Origin: a bacterium
GTDB lineage: Bacteria; ARS69
Assembly: GCA_025774865.1 (NCBI GenBank)
Contig: JALGZO010000370.1
Coordinates: 1-8,944, forward strand
Direction of reading: 5' to 3'
DNA: 8,944 nt
Shown: positions 1 to 6,175 of the stretch, piece after piece
How positions within the stretch are numbered: position 1 is the stretch's first letter
Layout: each line of letters opens with the position of its first letter
Position numbers and translations under genes: made by a program
The notes under the pieces: model-generated
Seen by the model: only the letters and a program-made list of their open reading frames with translations
The model's database searches: none
Told to the model about the DNA's origin: nothing

Positions 1-64
1 AGGGATACCCCGGGTCGACCTCCCCCAGAACGCGCGTCCCGCTATCTCCCCGTGGCGACGCCTC
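1..64. repeat. Direct repeat, copy 1 (unit about 103 nt)
   Basis: Two 15-nt blocks recur downstream: AGGGATACCCCGGGT at 1-15 recurs at 104-118, and ACGCGCGTCCCGCTA at 30-44 recurs at 132-146. CCTCCCCCA at 19-27 also recurs at 121-129. The two copies differ by a one-base gap near position 16 and a few substitutions, with weaker similarity on to about 64. The copy starts at the first base of the window, so the array may continue outside it. It lies beyond the stop of the membrane protein gene and codes for nothing recognisable. Confidence 0.8.
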
Positions 65-103
65 TGAGGCCTGGATATTCGGCGAGAAGCGTATGGCGGA
101 GCG

Positions 104-166
104 AGGGATACCCCGGGTGCCCTCCCCCACGACGCGCGTCCCGCTACCTCCTCGCGGCGAGGCCTT
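104..166. repeat. Direct repeat, copy 2, overlapping the 3' end of a gene
   Basis: This is the second copy of the repeat at 1-64, spaced 102-103 nt away. Its conserved block 132-146 contains the stop codon of the minus-strand membrane protein (CTA at 144-146, read as TAG). Weaker similarity, about 15 of 20 bases, continues into the last seven or so codons. The spacer between copies (about 65-103) contains a short GCCTC-T-GAGGC palindrome and no gene. The repeat may be an intergenic tandem array that expanded from, or inserted at, the end of this gene. Confidence 0.75.
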
Positions 167-1745
167 CGCGGAACCGGAACCGCACGCCTTTCGGTAATGT
201 CCTCCGAAACGCTTCGAGCTTCGCGGTCATCTCCGGCACGTCGTCCGGGTCCATGGCGAAGAACGTGACGGTGTGCCGGGCCGGGATGATGCGCGGCTTG
301 GATAGGGTCAGGTCCGCGAGCGCGGTCCATTTCTCCGGAATCTCCGGGAACCAGATCTCGAAGATCATCGCCATGTCCACGCCGTAGGTCTCGGCCTGCT
401 CGCGGAGCCAGTCCCGGCTGTCCCAGTCCGTGACGTCGCGGTGAGTCCGCAACTTCAACGCGTCTCTCGAGGCGAGTCCCCAGAGATCCAGGACGTACTC
501 GTCGTTTCGATAGGATGTCCAGCCGAGGTCGTTCACGGCCACCGGGCGGGGGTGAAACTCCGTGATGAAGCGGTGCATCTGGTAATGCATCTCGTGCACG
601 TTGTTGGAGGCGATCGGCAATGTCGCGAACACGTGGAGGTAGGGGTAGCACGCGCCTCCGATGAAGACGCCGAGGAACGTCGCGGCGCGCAAGCGCGATC
701 CCCCGAAGAAGATGCTGCCGAGACCGGCGCGGTGGAGGTACATCAGGGCGAGAATCGTCGACGCCCAGATGTAGATCTCGTAGCGGTTGTACCAACCGAA
801 CTTGCCGATCGCGAGATGCATGAGTACGGCCGCTGCGGACCACGTCGCGAACGCCCGCTCGATCGGCGGCCTCCGGCTGAACACCGCCGGTAGGAGGACG
901 ATCAGGCTCAGCGTGAGGAGTGCTCCCTGACGATGTCCCAGGTTGCGCGAGATCGTCTTGAACACCTCCGGCAGATTGCCGCCGCCGTACAGCGGTGTGA
1001 GCTTGGCGGTCACGGAAGTCGGGAGTGGACCGAGCCCGTTCGACATCAGAAAAGCCGAAAAGGCGCCGACGGGAATCGCGATGAGGAGGCCGCACAGGAT
1101 GGCCGCGCGGAGTCGTCGCCGCCACGCGAGGTACGCGAGGGCGGGCAGCGAAAGCGCGAGGAGCTCGTACCGAACGAGCGGTCCGACGACGATGGCGGCG
1201 TAGAACCACCGGGATGGTCTGTCTTCCTCTTGGTCCCGGATCATCCCCAGTACCATCGCGGCTGCGAGCAGCACCTGCAGCGTGTGCTCCATTCCCGAGA
1301 AGGACAGTCCCAGGAGATTCGTGGCGACGATCGTTCCCACGAGAACCACCGGGACCATCCAGCGCCGTTCTGGCCACGCCGACGCCGGGAACGCCGCTTC
1401 GATCAGCCGGTGGAACACGACGATCGTCGCCACCGTCAGAAGGACGTTCACGACCAAGGGCAGCCAGTAGCACCCGGGCAGCTGCATGAGAGGTGCGAGC
1501 AGAAACGGCCAGATGATGCTGGAACAGGGGGCGGACACTTCGCCGAGGTTCACGCCGTAGTGCCCGCGGATGAGGTTCTCGGCGAGCGCGAAATGGATGT
1601 ACGCGTCGTCGAGCGTGTACATGAAGAGGCCGCCGTTGAGCCACAACATGAGGGAGAGCTCGATCGCGAACAGCGCGAGAAAAACTCCGACACCGATCGT
1701 CACGGCACCGCGGCCGGTGCCGGCGAACGAAGGAAGGGAGTTCAC
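144..1745 (-). CDS. GT-C-type multi-pass membrane glycosyltransferase-like protein
   Basis: This 533-residue protein probably transfers a sugar from a polyprenyl-phosphate donor to an acceptor on the outer face of the inner membrane. The first hydrophobic segment (about residues 14-40) leads straight into YTLDDAYIHFALAENL. Asp46-Asp47 there sits where GT-C enzymes carry their catalytic or metal-binding acidic pair, in the first periplasmic loop. Several further hydrophobic segments follow, roughly 74-113, 129-168, 181-205, 213-235, 275-290, 296-315, 322-338 and 354-378. A soluble C-terminal region (about 385-533) contains VAVNDLGWTSY and a DLWGLASRD stretch, a layout seen in other GT-C-like proteins. 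The start is GTG, 4 nt after the fumC stop, with no strong Shine-Dalgarno, which suggests translation coupled to fumC. Donor and acceptor cannot be predicted. The gene call is firm, the family likely, the substrate unknown. Confidence 0.85.
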   Translation of the reverse strand: MNSLPSFAGTGRGAVTIGVGVFLALFAIELSLMLWLNGGLFMYTLDDAYIHFALAENLIRGHYGVNLGEVSAPCSSIIWPFLLAPLMQLPGCYWLPLVVNVLLTVATIVVFHRLIEAAFPASAWPERRWMVPVVLVGTIVATNLLGLSFSGMEHTLQVLLAAAMVLGMIRDQEEDRPSRWFYAAIVVGPLVRYELLALSLPALAYLAWRRRLRAAILCGLLIAIPVGAFSAFLMSNGLGPLPTSVTAKLTPLYGGGNLPEVFKTISRNLGHRQGALLTLSLIVLLPAVFSRRPPIERAFATWSAAAVLMHLAIGKFGWYNRYEIYIWASTILALMYLHRAGLGSIFFGGSRLRAATFLGVFIGGACYPYLHVFATLPIASNNVHEMHYQMHRFITEFHPRPVAVNDLGWTSYRNDEYVLDLWGLASRDALKLRTHRDVTDWDSRDWLREQAETYGVDMAMIFEIWFPEIPEKWTALADLTLSKPRIIPARHTVTFFAMDPDDVPEMTAKLEAFRRTLPKGVRFRFREGLAARR

Positions 1746-1749
1746 GTGC

Positions 1750-3144
1750 TCAGGCCTTCGGACCGATCATCTCCTCCGCGCGCACCCACTCTTCGAACTG
1801 GTCCTCGCTCAGGAGCTCGAGCTGGAGCGCCGCCTCGCGAAGCGTGATCCCCTCGCTGTAGGCCGTCTTCGCGATCTTCGCCGCCTGGTCGTAGCCGATG
1901 TGCGGATTGAGCGCGGTCACCAGCATCAGCGACCGGTTCAAGAGCTCCGCGATCCTCTCCCGGTCGGCCTCGATCCCTACCACGCACCGCTCGCGAAACG
2001 AGTCGCAGGCGTCCGCGAGGAGCCGCGACGATTGGAGCACGTTGTGGATGATGACGGGCTTGTAGACGTTCAGCTCGAAATTTCCCGAGGCCCCACCGAA
2101 CGTGACGGCGGCGTCGTTCCCGATCACCTGCGCGCACACCATCGTGATCGCCTCGCACTGGGTGGGGTTGACCTTGCCCGGCATGATCGAGCTGCCCGGC
2201 TCGTTCGCCGGGAGCCGAATCTCGCCGATCCCGCAGCGCGGCCCGGAGCCCAGCCATCGCAGGTCGTTCGCGATCTTGTGCAGCGCGACCGCCACCGTCT
2301 TCATCGAGGCGGAGAGATGGACGAGCGCATCGTGCGCAGCGAGCGCCTCGAACTTGTTTGGTGCGGTCACGAACGGCAGCCCCGTGAGCTCCGCGATCTT
2401 CGCCGCGATCCTCTCCGCGAACTCCGGGTGGGTGTTGAGCCCGGTGCCCACGGCGGTGCCGCCCTGCGCCAGCTCGTAGACGCGGGTCAGTGCATCGCGG
2501 ATTCGCGCGGCGCCGTTCTCCACCTGTTGTGCGTAACCCGAGAATTCCTGTCCGAGGGTCAAGGGCGTGGCGTCCATGAGGTGCGTTCGTCCGATCTTCG
2601 TGACTTCGGAGAACTCGCGGGCCTTCGCGCCGAGTGCTTCGTGGAACCGTTCGAGGGCGGGAAGGAGCTCCTCGTGGATCTGACAAGCCGCCGCAACGTG
2701 CATGGCGGTGGGGAAGACGTCGTTCGACGACTGCGACTTGTTGACGTCGTCGTTGGGATGGATGGGGTCCTTGCTACCGACCTCGCCACCGGCGAGCTCG
2801 ATCGCCCGGTTCGCGATCACCTCGTTCGCGTTCATGTTCGATTGCGTACCGCTGCCCGTTTGCCAGACGACGAGCGGGAAGTGATCGTCCAGTTTTCCCG
2901 AGACGACCTCCTCCGCCGCCGAGACGACGAGGTCGGTCTTCTCCCGGGACAGCGCGCCGAGCTCCTGGTTCGTCAGGGCCGCCGCCTTCTTGACGATCCC
3001 CAGCGCGCGAATCATCGAGCGCGGGAATCGGTGGCCGCCGATCGGGAAGTTTTCCAGAGAACGTGCGGTCTGCGCGCCGTAGTAACGGTCGACGGGAACC
3101 TCGACCTTGCCCATCGTGTCGGTCTCGATTCGGGTCTTTCCCAC
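1750..3144 (-). CDS. fumC: Class II fumarate hydratase
   Basis: This enzyme interconverts fumarate and L-malate in the TCA cycle, in the cytoplasm, as an iron-independent homotetramer. Its 464 residues match the family length (about 460-467). Characteristic regions are present in order: [14 protein letters not shown] (96-109); [14 protein letters not shown] (129-142), with His129 of the B site; [16 protein letters not shown] (185-200), with catalytic His188; and the signature loop [15 protein letters not shown] (317-331), with catalytic Ser318, Lys324 and Asn326. The numbering agrees with E. coli FumC. The start is GTG at 3144, fixed by a perfect AAGGAGG six bases upstream (3151-3157, minus strand) and by the conserved N-terminus [14 protein letters not shown]. 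It probably leads a two-gene unit with the membrane glycosyltransferase-like gene. Aspartase and argininosuccinate lyase relatives are less likely because the substrate-site motifs are fumarase-like throughout. Confidence 0.97.
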   Translation of the reverse strand: MGKTRIETDTMGKVEVPVDRYYGAQTARSLENFPIGGHRFPRSMIRALGIVKKAAALTNQELGALSREKTDLVVSAAEEVVSGKLDDHFPLVVWQTGSGTQSNMNANEVIANRAIELAGGEVGSKDPIHPNDDVNKSQSSNDVFPTAMHVAAACQIHEELLPALERFHEALGAKAREFSEVTKIGRTHLMDATPLTLGQEFSGYAQQVENGAARIRDALTRVYELAQGGTAVGTGLNTHPEFAERIAAKIAELTGLPFVTAPNKFEALAAHDALVHLSASMKTVAVALHKIANDLRWLGSGPRCGIGEIRLPANEPGSSIMPGKVNPTQCEAITMVCAQVIGNDAAVTFGGASGNFELNVYKPVIIHNVLQSSRLLADACDSFRERCVVGIEADRERIAELLNRSLMLVTALNPHIGYDQAAKIAKTAYSEGITLREAALQLELLSEDQFEEWVRAEEMIGPKA

Positions 3145-3150
3145 GGGGGG

Positions 3151-3157
3151 CCTCCTT
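3151..3157 (-). promoter_or_regulatory. Ribosome binding site of fumC
   Basis: Read on the minus strand this is AAGGAGG, a full anti-16S match, followed by six C residues and then GTG at 3144. It decides the GTG start of fumC. Confidence 0.85.
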
Positions 3158-3192
3158 GCCGGAAGCGGCGGGCTCGGGGTTTTCGGACGCGG

Positions 3193-3221
3193 ATCTTAGC
3201 AGAGGGCTCGCAGCCCGTCAC
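3193..3221 (-). promoter_or_regulatory. Candidate sigma70-type promoter for fumC
   Basis: On the minus strand, GTGACG (3221-3216, -35) and TAAGAT (3198-3193, -10) are separated by exactly 17 bases. TGC directly precedes the -10, giving an extended -10 (TGCTAAGAT). Transcription would start near 3186, leaving a leader of about 40 nt that contains the Shine-Dalgarno. The spacer holds an inverted repeat, GGGCT-CGC-AGCCC at 3204-3216, which could be a regulator site or chance. This is called by consensus only. Confidence 0.5.
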
Positions 3222-3275
3222 CGAGCGCCCCTTCCCGCGAGACTTTTGACCGGATCGAAGTTACGCTGCCGGGGC

Positions 3276-3282
3276 GAGGAGG
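3276..3282 (+). promoter_or_regulatory. Ribosome binding site of the 35-residue ORF
   Basis: GAGGAGG ends three bases before ATG at 3286. Depending on pairing register, the effective spacing is 3-6 nt. This strong site supports translation of the very short ORF that follows. The symporter itself has no comparable site directly before its ATG. Confidence 0.7.
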
Positions 3283-3285
3283 AAC

Positions 3286-3393
3286 ATGCCGGCCGCCACT
3301 ATCGTGATCGTGTTCGGATCGTGGGCGCTCCTGCTCGGGCTCGTCCTTTGGGTGCGAGCGAAGACGTCGGATGACGGCGAGGGCGAACCCTGA
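3286..3393 (+). CDS. Small single-span membrane protein, probable symporter accessory subunit
   Basis: This ORF encodes 35 residues, starting MPAATIVIVFGSWALL and ending KTSDDGEGEP. One hydrophobic segment (about residues 5-23) is followed by Trp-Val-Arg-Ala-Lys and an acidic tail. By the positive-inside rule the tail would face the cytoplasm. It has a strong Shine-Dalgarno, and its TGA at 3391-3393 overlaps the ATG of the symporter by one base (TGATG), so the two are probably translationally coupled. Known precedents are small partners encoded beside transporters, such as MetS for the MetP NSS transporter, YjcH beside ActP and YhdT beside PanF. Very short 'symporter small accessory protein' families are also annotated next to sodium:solute symporters. 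Assignment here rests on size, topology and context, not on a recognised sequence motif. It could instead be only a leader peptide that drives translation of the symporter. Confidence 0.72.
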   Translation: MPAATIVIVFGSWALLLGLVLWVRAKTSDDGEGEP

Positions 3394-4979
3394 TGGGGGG
3401 CGCCAATCAGGGCTGGCTCCTCTTCGGGATCGGGCTCTACCTCGCTGTGATCCTCGCTGTCGGGTTCGTGACCTGGCGGCGCATGCGCTCCCTCGACGAT
3501 TTCGTGCTGGGCGGTCGCCGCCTGTCGCCGTTCTCGGCCGCGCTGTCCGAGCGTGCCTCCGGTGAGAGTGCCTGGTTCCTGCTCGGGCTCCCGGGGGCGG
3601 CCTATGTCGCCGGGTTCGCGGAGTTCTGGACGGTGATCGGAAGCTCGTTCGGGATCTTCCTGTCCTGGACGCTGATCGCCCGCCGGCTGAACGAGGAGTC
3701 GCGGCGGGCCGGTGCGCTCACGATCCCGGACTTTCTCGAGTCCCGGTTCGGTGACAACACGAGAGTTCTTCGCGTCGTCGCCATGATGATCATCCTGTTC
3801 TTCTACACGGCGTACGTCGGGGCGCAGTTCGACGGCGCCGGGAAGATCCTGGAGACGACGTTCGGGAGCAGCCTCCAGGGGATCGCCGACGGCCTCGGCT
3901 CGTTGATCCGTGGCGTCACGTTCGGAGCCGTGGATCCCGCGCTCACCCCGAAGGAAGCCGGGATGATCCTCGGCGCGATCGTGGTCGTCTTCTACACATT
4001 CATGGGCGGGTTCATCGCGGTCGTGTGGACGGACGTCGTGCAGGGACTCTTGATGATGTCGGTCGTGGTGGTGTTGCCGCTCCTCGGGCTCGCGGCACTC
4101 GGGGGACCGTCCGGAATGGTCGAAGCGATCGTCTCACGCACCGCGGCCACGCTTCCCGAGATGCCGGCGGAAGACGCGGCCAAGGTGGCGGTCGGCTTCG
4201 ACGCGCTTCGGATGTCGGCCGGCAAGGTCGGGTGGGGCCTCGTGAACGGAGTCATGTTCGGCGGCCTCATGTGGGGGCTCGGCTACCTCGGGCAGCCGCA
4301 CCTCCTCGCGCGGTACATGGCGATTCGGAGCCCCGAGGACGTTCGAACGGGGCAGACGATCGCGGTGATGTGGGTGCTCCTCGCGTACTGGGGGGCAGCT
4401 TTTGTCGGGATCATGGCGATCGGTCTGCTCCCGGATCTCGACTACGCGAACCGCGAGCAGGTCATGCCGCTCTTGGCGCTCAAGCTCCTGCCGGGGTGGC
4501 TCGCGGGACTCGCGATCGCCGGCGCGATGGCGGCCATGATGTCCACCGCCGACTCCCAGCTCCTGGTCGCGACGTCGGCGCTCATCGAGGACGTTTACGT
4601 GAAGCTCGTGAGGCCGACCGTCGACGCGGCACGGCTCGTTCTCCTGTCGCGCCTTGCCACCATCGGAATCGCGGCCGTCGCGCTCTTCCTCGCCTTCCGA
4701 TCGAAGGACTTCATCTTCGATTCGGTGGAGTACGCGTGGACTGGCCTCGCCTCTTCCTTCGCGCCGGTCCTGCTCCTGTCGCTTCGGTGGAAGCAGATGA
4801 CTCGGTGGGGGGCTCTCGCGGGCATGGTGAGCGGCATGGTGTCGACGATCGTCTGGAAGAACGTGGACGTGTTGGGGGCATTCCTCGACATCAAGCTCGC
4901 CACGTTCCTCATCGCGCTTCTGTTCGCGGTCGGGACGAGCCTCGCCACCCGGTCGGAGGCCGGCGAGTCGCGCGGCTGA
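3393..4979 (+). CDS. PutP-like sodium:solute symporter (SSS family)
   Basis: This 528-residue inner-membrane transporter has about 12-13 predicted spans and resembles E. coli PutP (sodium/proline symporter) along its whole length. Matching stretches are DDFVLGGRRLSPFSAALS (35-52), LLGLPGAAYVAG (63-74), YTFMGGFIAVVWTDVVQG (201-218), WGLGYLGQPHLLARYMA (294-310) and AAMMSTADSQLLVATSALIED (380-400). The last includes Ser384-Thr385, equivalent to the Na2-site Ser340-Thr341 of PutP. PutP Asp55 aligns with Gly57, followed by Glu58 and Ser59 (ASGESAW instead of ASDMSGW). About 25 extra residues sit near 157-187, between two spans. It starts by a one-base overlap with the stop of the small membrane protein. 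Proline is the best guess for substrate, but another amino acid or organic solute is possible, so no gene symbol is given. Confidence 0.92.
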   Translation: MGGANQGWLLFGIGLYLAVILAVGFVTWRRMRSLDDFVLGGRRLSPFSAALSERASGESAWFLLGLPGAAYVAGFAEFWTVIGSSFGIFLSWTLIARRLNEESRRAGALTIPDFLESRFGDNTRVLRVVAMMIILFFYTAYVGAQFDGAGKILETTFGSSLQGIADGLGSLIRGVTFGAVDPALTPKEAGMILGAIVVVFYTFMGGFIAVVWTDVVQGLLMMSVVVVLPLLGLAALGGPSGMVEAIVSRTAATLPEMPAEDAAKVAVGFDALRMSAGKVGWGLVNGVMFGGLMWGLGYLGQPHLLARYMAIRSPEDVRTGQTIAVMWVLLAYWGAAFVGIMAIGLLPDLDYANREQVMPLLALKLLPGWLAGLAIAGAMAAMMSTADSQLLVATSALIEDVYVKLVRPTVDAARLVLLSRLATIGIAAVALFLAFRSKDFIFDSVEYAWTGLASSFAPVLLLSLRWKQMTRWGALAGMVSGMVSTIVWKNVDVLGAFLDIKLATFLIALLFAVGTSLATRSEAGESRG

Positions 4980-4982
4980 CTC

Positions 4983-5011
4983 TTGCCGGCGAAGACCCCC
5001 GCGAGTATCCT
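4983..5011 (+). promoter_or_regulatory. Candidate promoter before the PP-loop/sulfatase-like operon
   Basis: TTGCCG (4983-4988) and TATCCT (5006-5011) are spaced by exactly 17 bases, each matching four of six sigma70 consensus positions. It lies just after the symporter stop and would give a leader of about 75 nt. The leader could form a stem between CCCTTC (5040-5045) and GAAGGG (5059-5064). The 113-nt gap and the strong downstream Shine-Dalgarno favour a separate promoter here, but the call is weak in a GC-rich genome. Confidence 0.35.
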
Positions 5012-5082
5012 CACCCGATCGCTTCCGACCGATGAAGAGCCCTTCGGTCCCAGACAAAGAAGGGTTCGGCATCCCAACCTCT

Positions 5083-5087
5083 GGAGG
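5083..5087 (+). promoter_or_regulatory. Ribosome binding site of the PP-loop enzyme gene
   Basis: GGAGG lies five bases before ATG at 5093. It fixes the start of the PP-loop protein, whose SGGLDST loop begins 11 residues later, as expected for an N-terminal PP-loop domain. Confidence 0.8.
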
Positions 5088-5092
5088 CACTC

Positions 5093-6175
5093 ATGTCTCG
5101 CCGGCCCCGCGCGCTCGGGCTCGTCTCGGGCGGCCTCGACAGCACGCTCGCGCTCGCGCTCATGAAGGAGCAGGACGTCGAGGTCGAGGCGGTGAACTTC
5201 TCGACCGGCTTCTGCTTCACCGACCACCACCGCGCGATGTCCTCCCCCAAGCACAAGCTCCGCAACGAGGCGCTGCGGGCGGGCGCGGATCTCGCCGTGC
5301 CGGTGACCGTCATCGACATCTCGCAAGAGTACTTCGACGATGTTCTGCTTCGCCCGAAGCACGGGTACGGCGCGAACATGAACCCGTGCCTCGACTGTCG
5401 CGCGTACATGCTCGCTCGAGCGCGAGAGCACATGGAAGAGATCGGCGCGGACTTCATCTTCACGGGCGAGGTGCTCGGGCAGCGGCCGAAGTCGCAGTTC
5501 CGCAAGGCGCTCGGGATCGTCGCGGATGAGTCGGGGCTCGGAGACCGGCTGCTGCGTCCGCTCTCGGCCCGGCTCCTGCCGCCGACCCGGCCCGAACGCG
5601 AGGGCTGGATCGATCGGTCGAAGCTCCTGGGCATCTCCGGACGCAGCCGGAAGCTCCAGATGGAGGAGGCCGCGAGGCTCGGTCTCGACCTCGAGGACAT
5701 TCCGCAGCCAGCCGGAGGGTGCTGCTTCCTCACGGACGAGTCGTACGCCCGCAAGCTCAAGGACTGGCTGGACCACCAGGAGGAGCCGAAGCATGACGCG
5801 GAGGCGTTCGTACTCCTGAAGGTGGGGCGACACCTGCGGCTCAACGACGAAGTGAAGGTCGTCGTGGGTCGGGATGAGGCTGAGAATCGTTTCCTCGCGT
5901 CGTATCGCAGGGGGCGGTGGGAATTCTGGGCTCGCGACTTCACGGGACCGACCGTCCTGGTGGAGTCGGCGCGCGATCTCCAGTGGGAGGAGATCGAGAA
6001 GGTCGCCGCGATTACCGCCCGCTACGGCCACGGCCGGGACGAAGAGGGGGTCACCGTTTGCTACCGAGTTCCGGGAGGGCCGAACGAGTTGCTCTCCACG
6101 GTGGACGAGCGTCCGATCGAGGAGATCTCGGTGTCGGTATCACGGCTCGAGGAGATCGAGCCTTTTCGCGTGTGA
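5093..6175 (+). CDS. ThiI/MnmA-like PP-loop RNA-thiolation enzyme with C-terminal NFACT-R-like domain
   Basis: This 360-residue cytoplasmic protein is probably an ATP-dependent tRNA thiouridylase or related RNA sulfuration enzyme. The PP-loop SGGLDST (12-18) would bind ATP and adenylate the target base. NPCLDC (Cys99, Cys102) and PAGGCC (Cys210, Cys211) supply cysteines that could act in sulfur transfer or hold an Fe-S cluster, as a CxxC plus a third Cys does in archaeal ThiI. Other family-like stretches are FIFTGEVLGQRPKSQ (121-135) and LLGISGRSRK (178-187). The C-terminal part from about 237, with LLKVGRHLRLNDEVKVVVG then FWARDFTGPTVLV, resembles the NFACT-R (DUF814) domain, for which fusion to ThiI-like enzymes and a role in RNA modification have been proposed. 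I see neither the N-terminal THUMP nor the rhodanese domain of E. coli ThiI. Its TGA overlaps the next start by one base. The exact modified nucleotide is unknown. Confidence 0.85.
   Translation: MSRRPRALGLVSGGLDSTLALALMKEQDVEVEAVNFSTGFCFTDHHRAMSSPKHKLRNEALRAGADLAVPVTVIDISQEYFDDVLLRPKHGYGANMNPCLDCRAYMLARAREHMEEIGADFIFTGEVLGQRPKSQFRKALGIVADESGLGDRLLRPLSARLLPPTRPEREGWIDRSKLLGISGRSRKLQMEEAARLGLDLEDIPQPAGGCCFLTDESYARKLKDWLDHQEEPKHDAEAFVLLKVGRHLRLNDEVKVVVGRDEAENRFLASYRRGRWEFWARDFTGPTVLVESARDLQWEEIEKVAAITARYGHGRDEEGVTVCYRVPGGPNELLSTVDERPIEEISVSVSRLEEIEPFRV

Noticed and set aside
52-387. A 111-codon plus-strand frame starting in the repeat
   Set aside because: It runs antisense through the C-terminus of the membrane glycosyltransferase-like gene, lacks a ribosome binding site and has no recognisable domain.
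1570-3249. A 559-codon plus-strand open frame opposite fumC
   Set aside because: fumC motifs on the other strand are complete and collinear; the plus-strand product is Arg/Asp-rich with no recognisable domain.
3246-3270. TTGACC at 3246-3251 as the -35 of a promoter for the symporter unit
   Set aside because: No acceptable -10 hexamer is found 15-19 bases downstream before the ribosome binding site.
5038-5066. Stem CCCTTC/GAAGGG as a rho-independent terminator after the symporter
   Set aside because: The loop is 13 nt and no T run follows, so it is not a convincing terminator; it may be part of the next gene's leader or chance.
4595-6031. A 478-codon open frame on the minus strand spanning the symporter end, the gap and the PP-loop gene
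   Set aside because: It is antisense to two firmly recognised genes and its translation is low-complexity, rich in Arg, Glu and His, as expected of shadow frames in GC-rich DNA.
5917-6174. N-terminal extension of the first sulfatase-like gene back to 5917
   Set aside because: It would overlap the PP-loop gene by 259 bases and bury the lipoprotein signal peptide inside the protein; ATG 6175 gives a clean signal peptide and a TGATG overlap.
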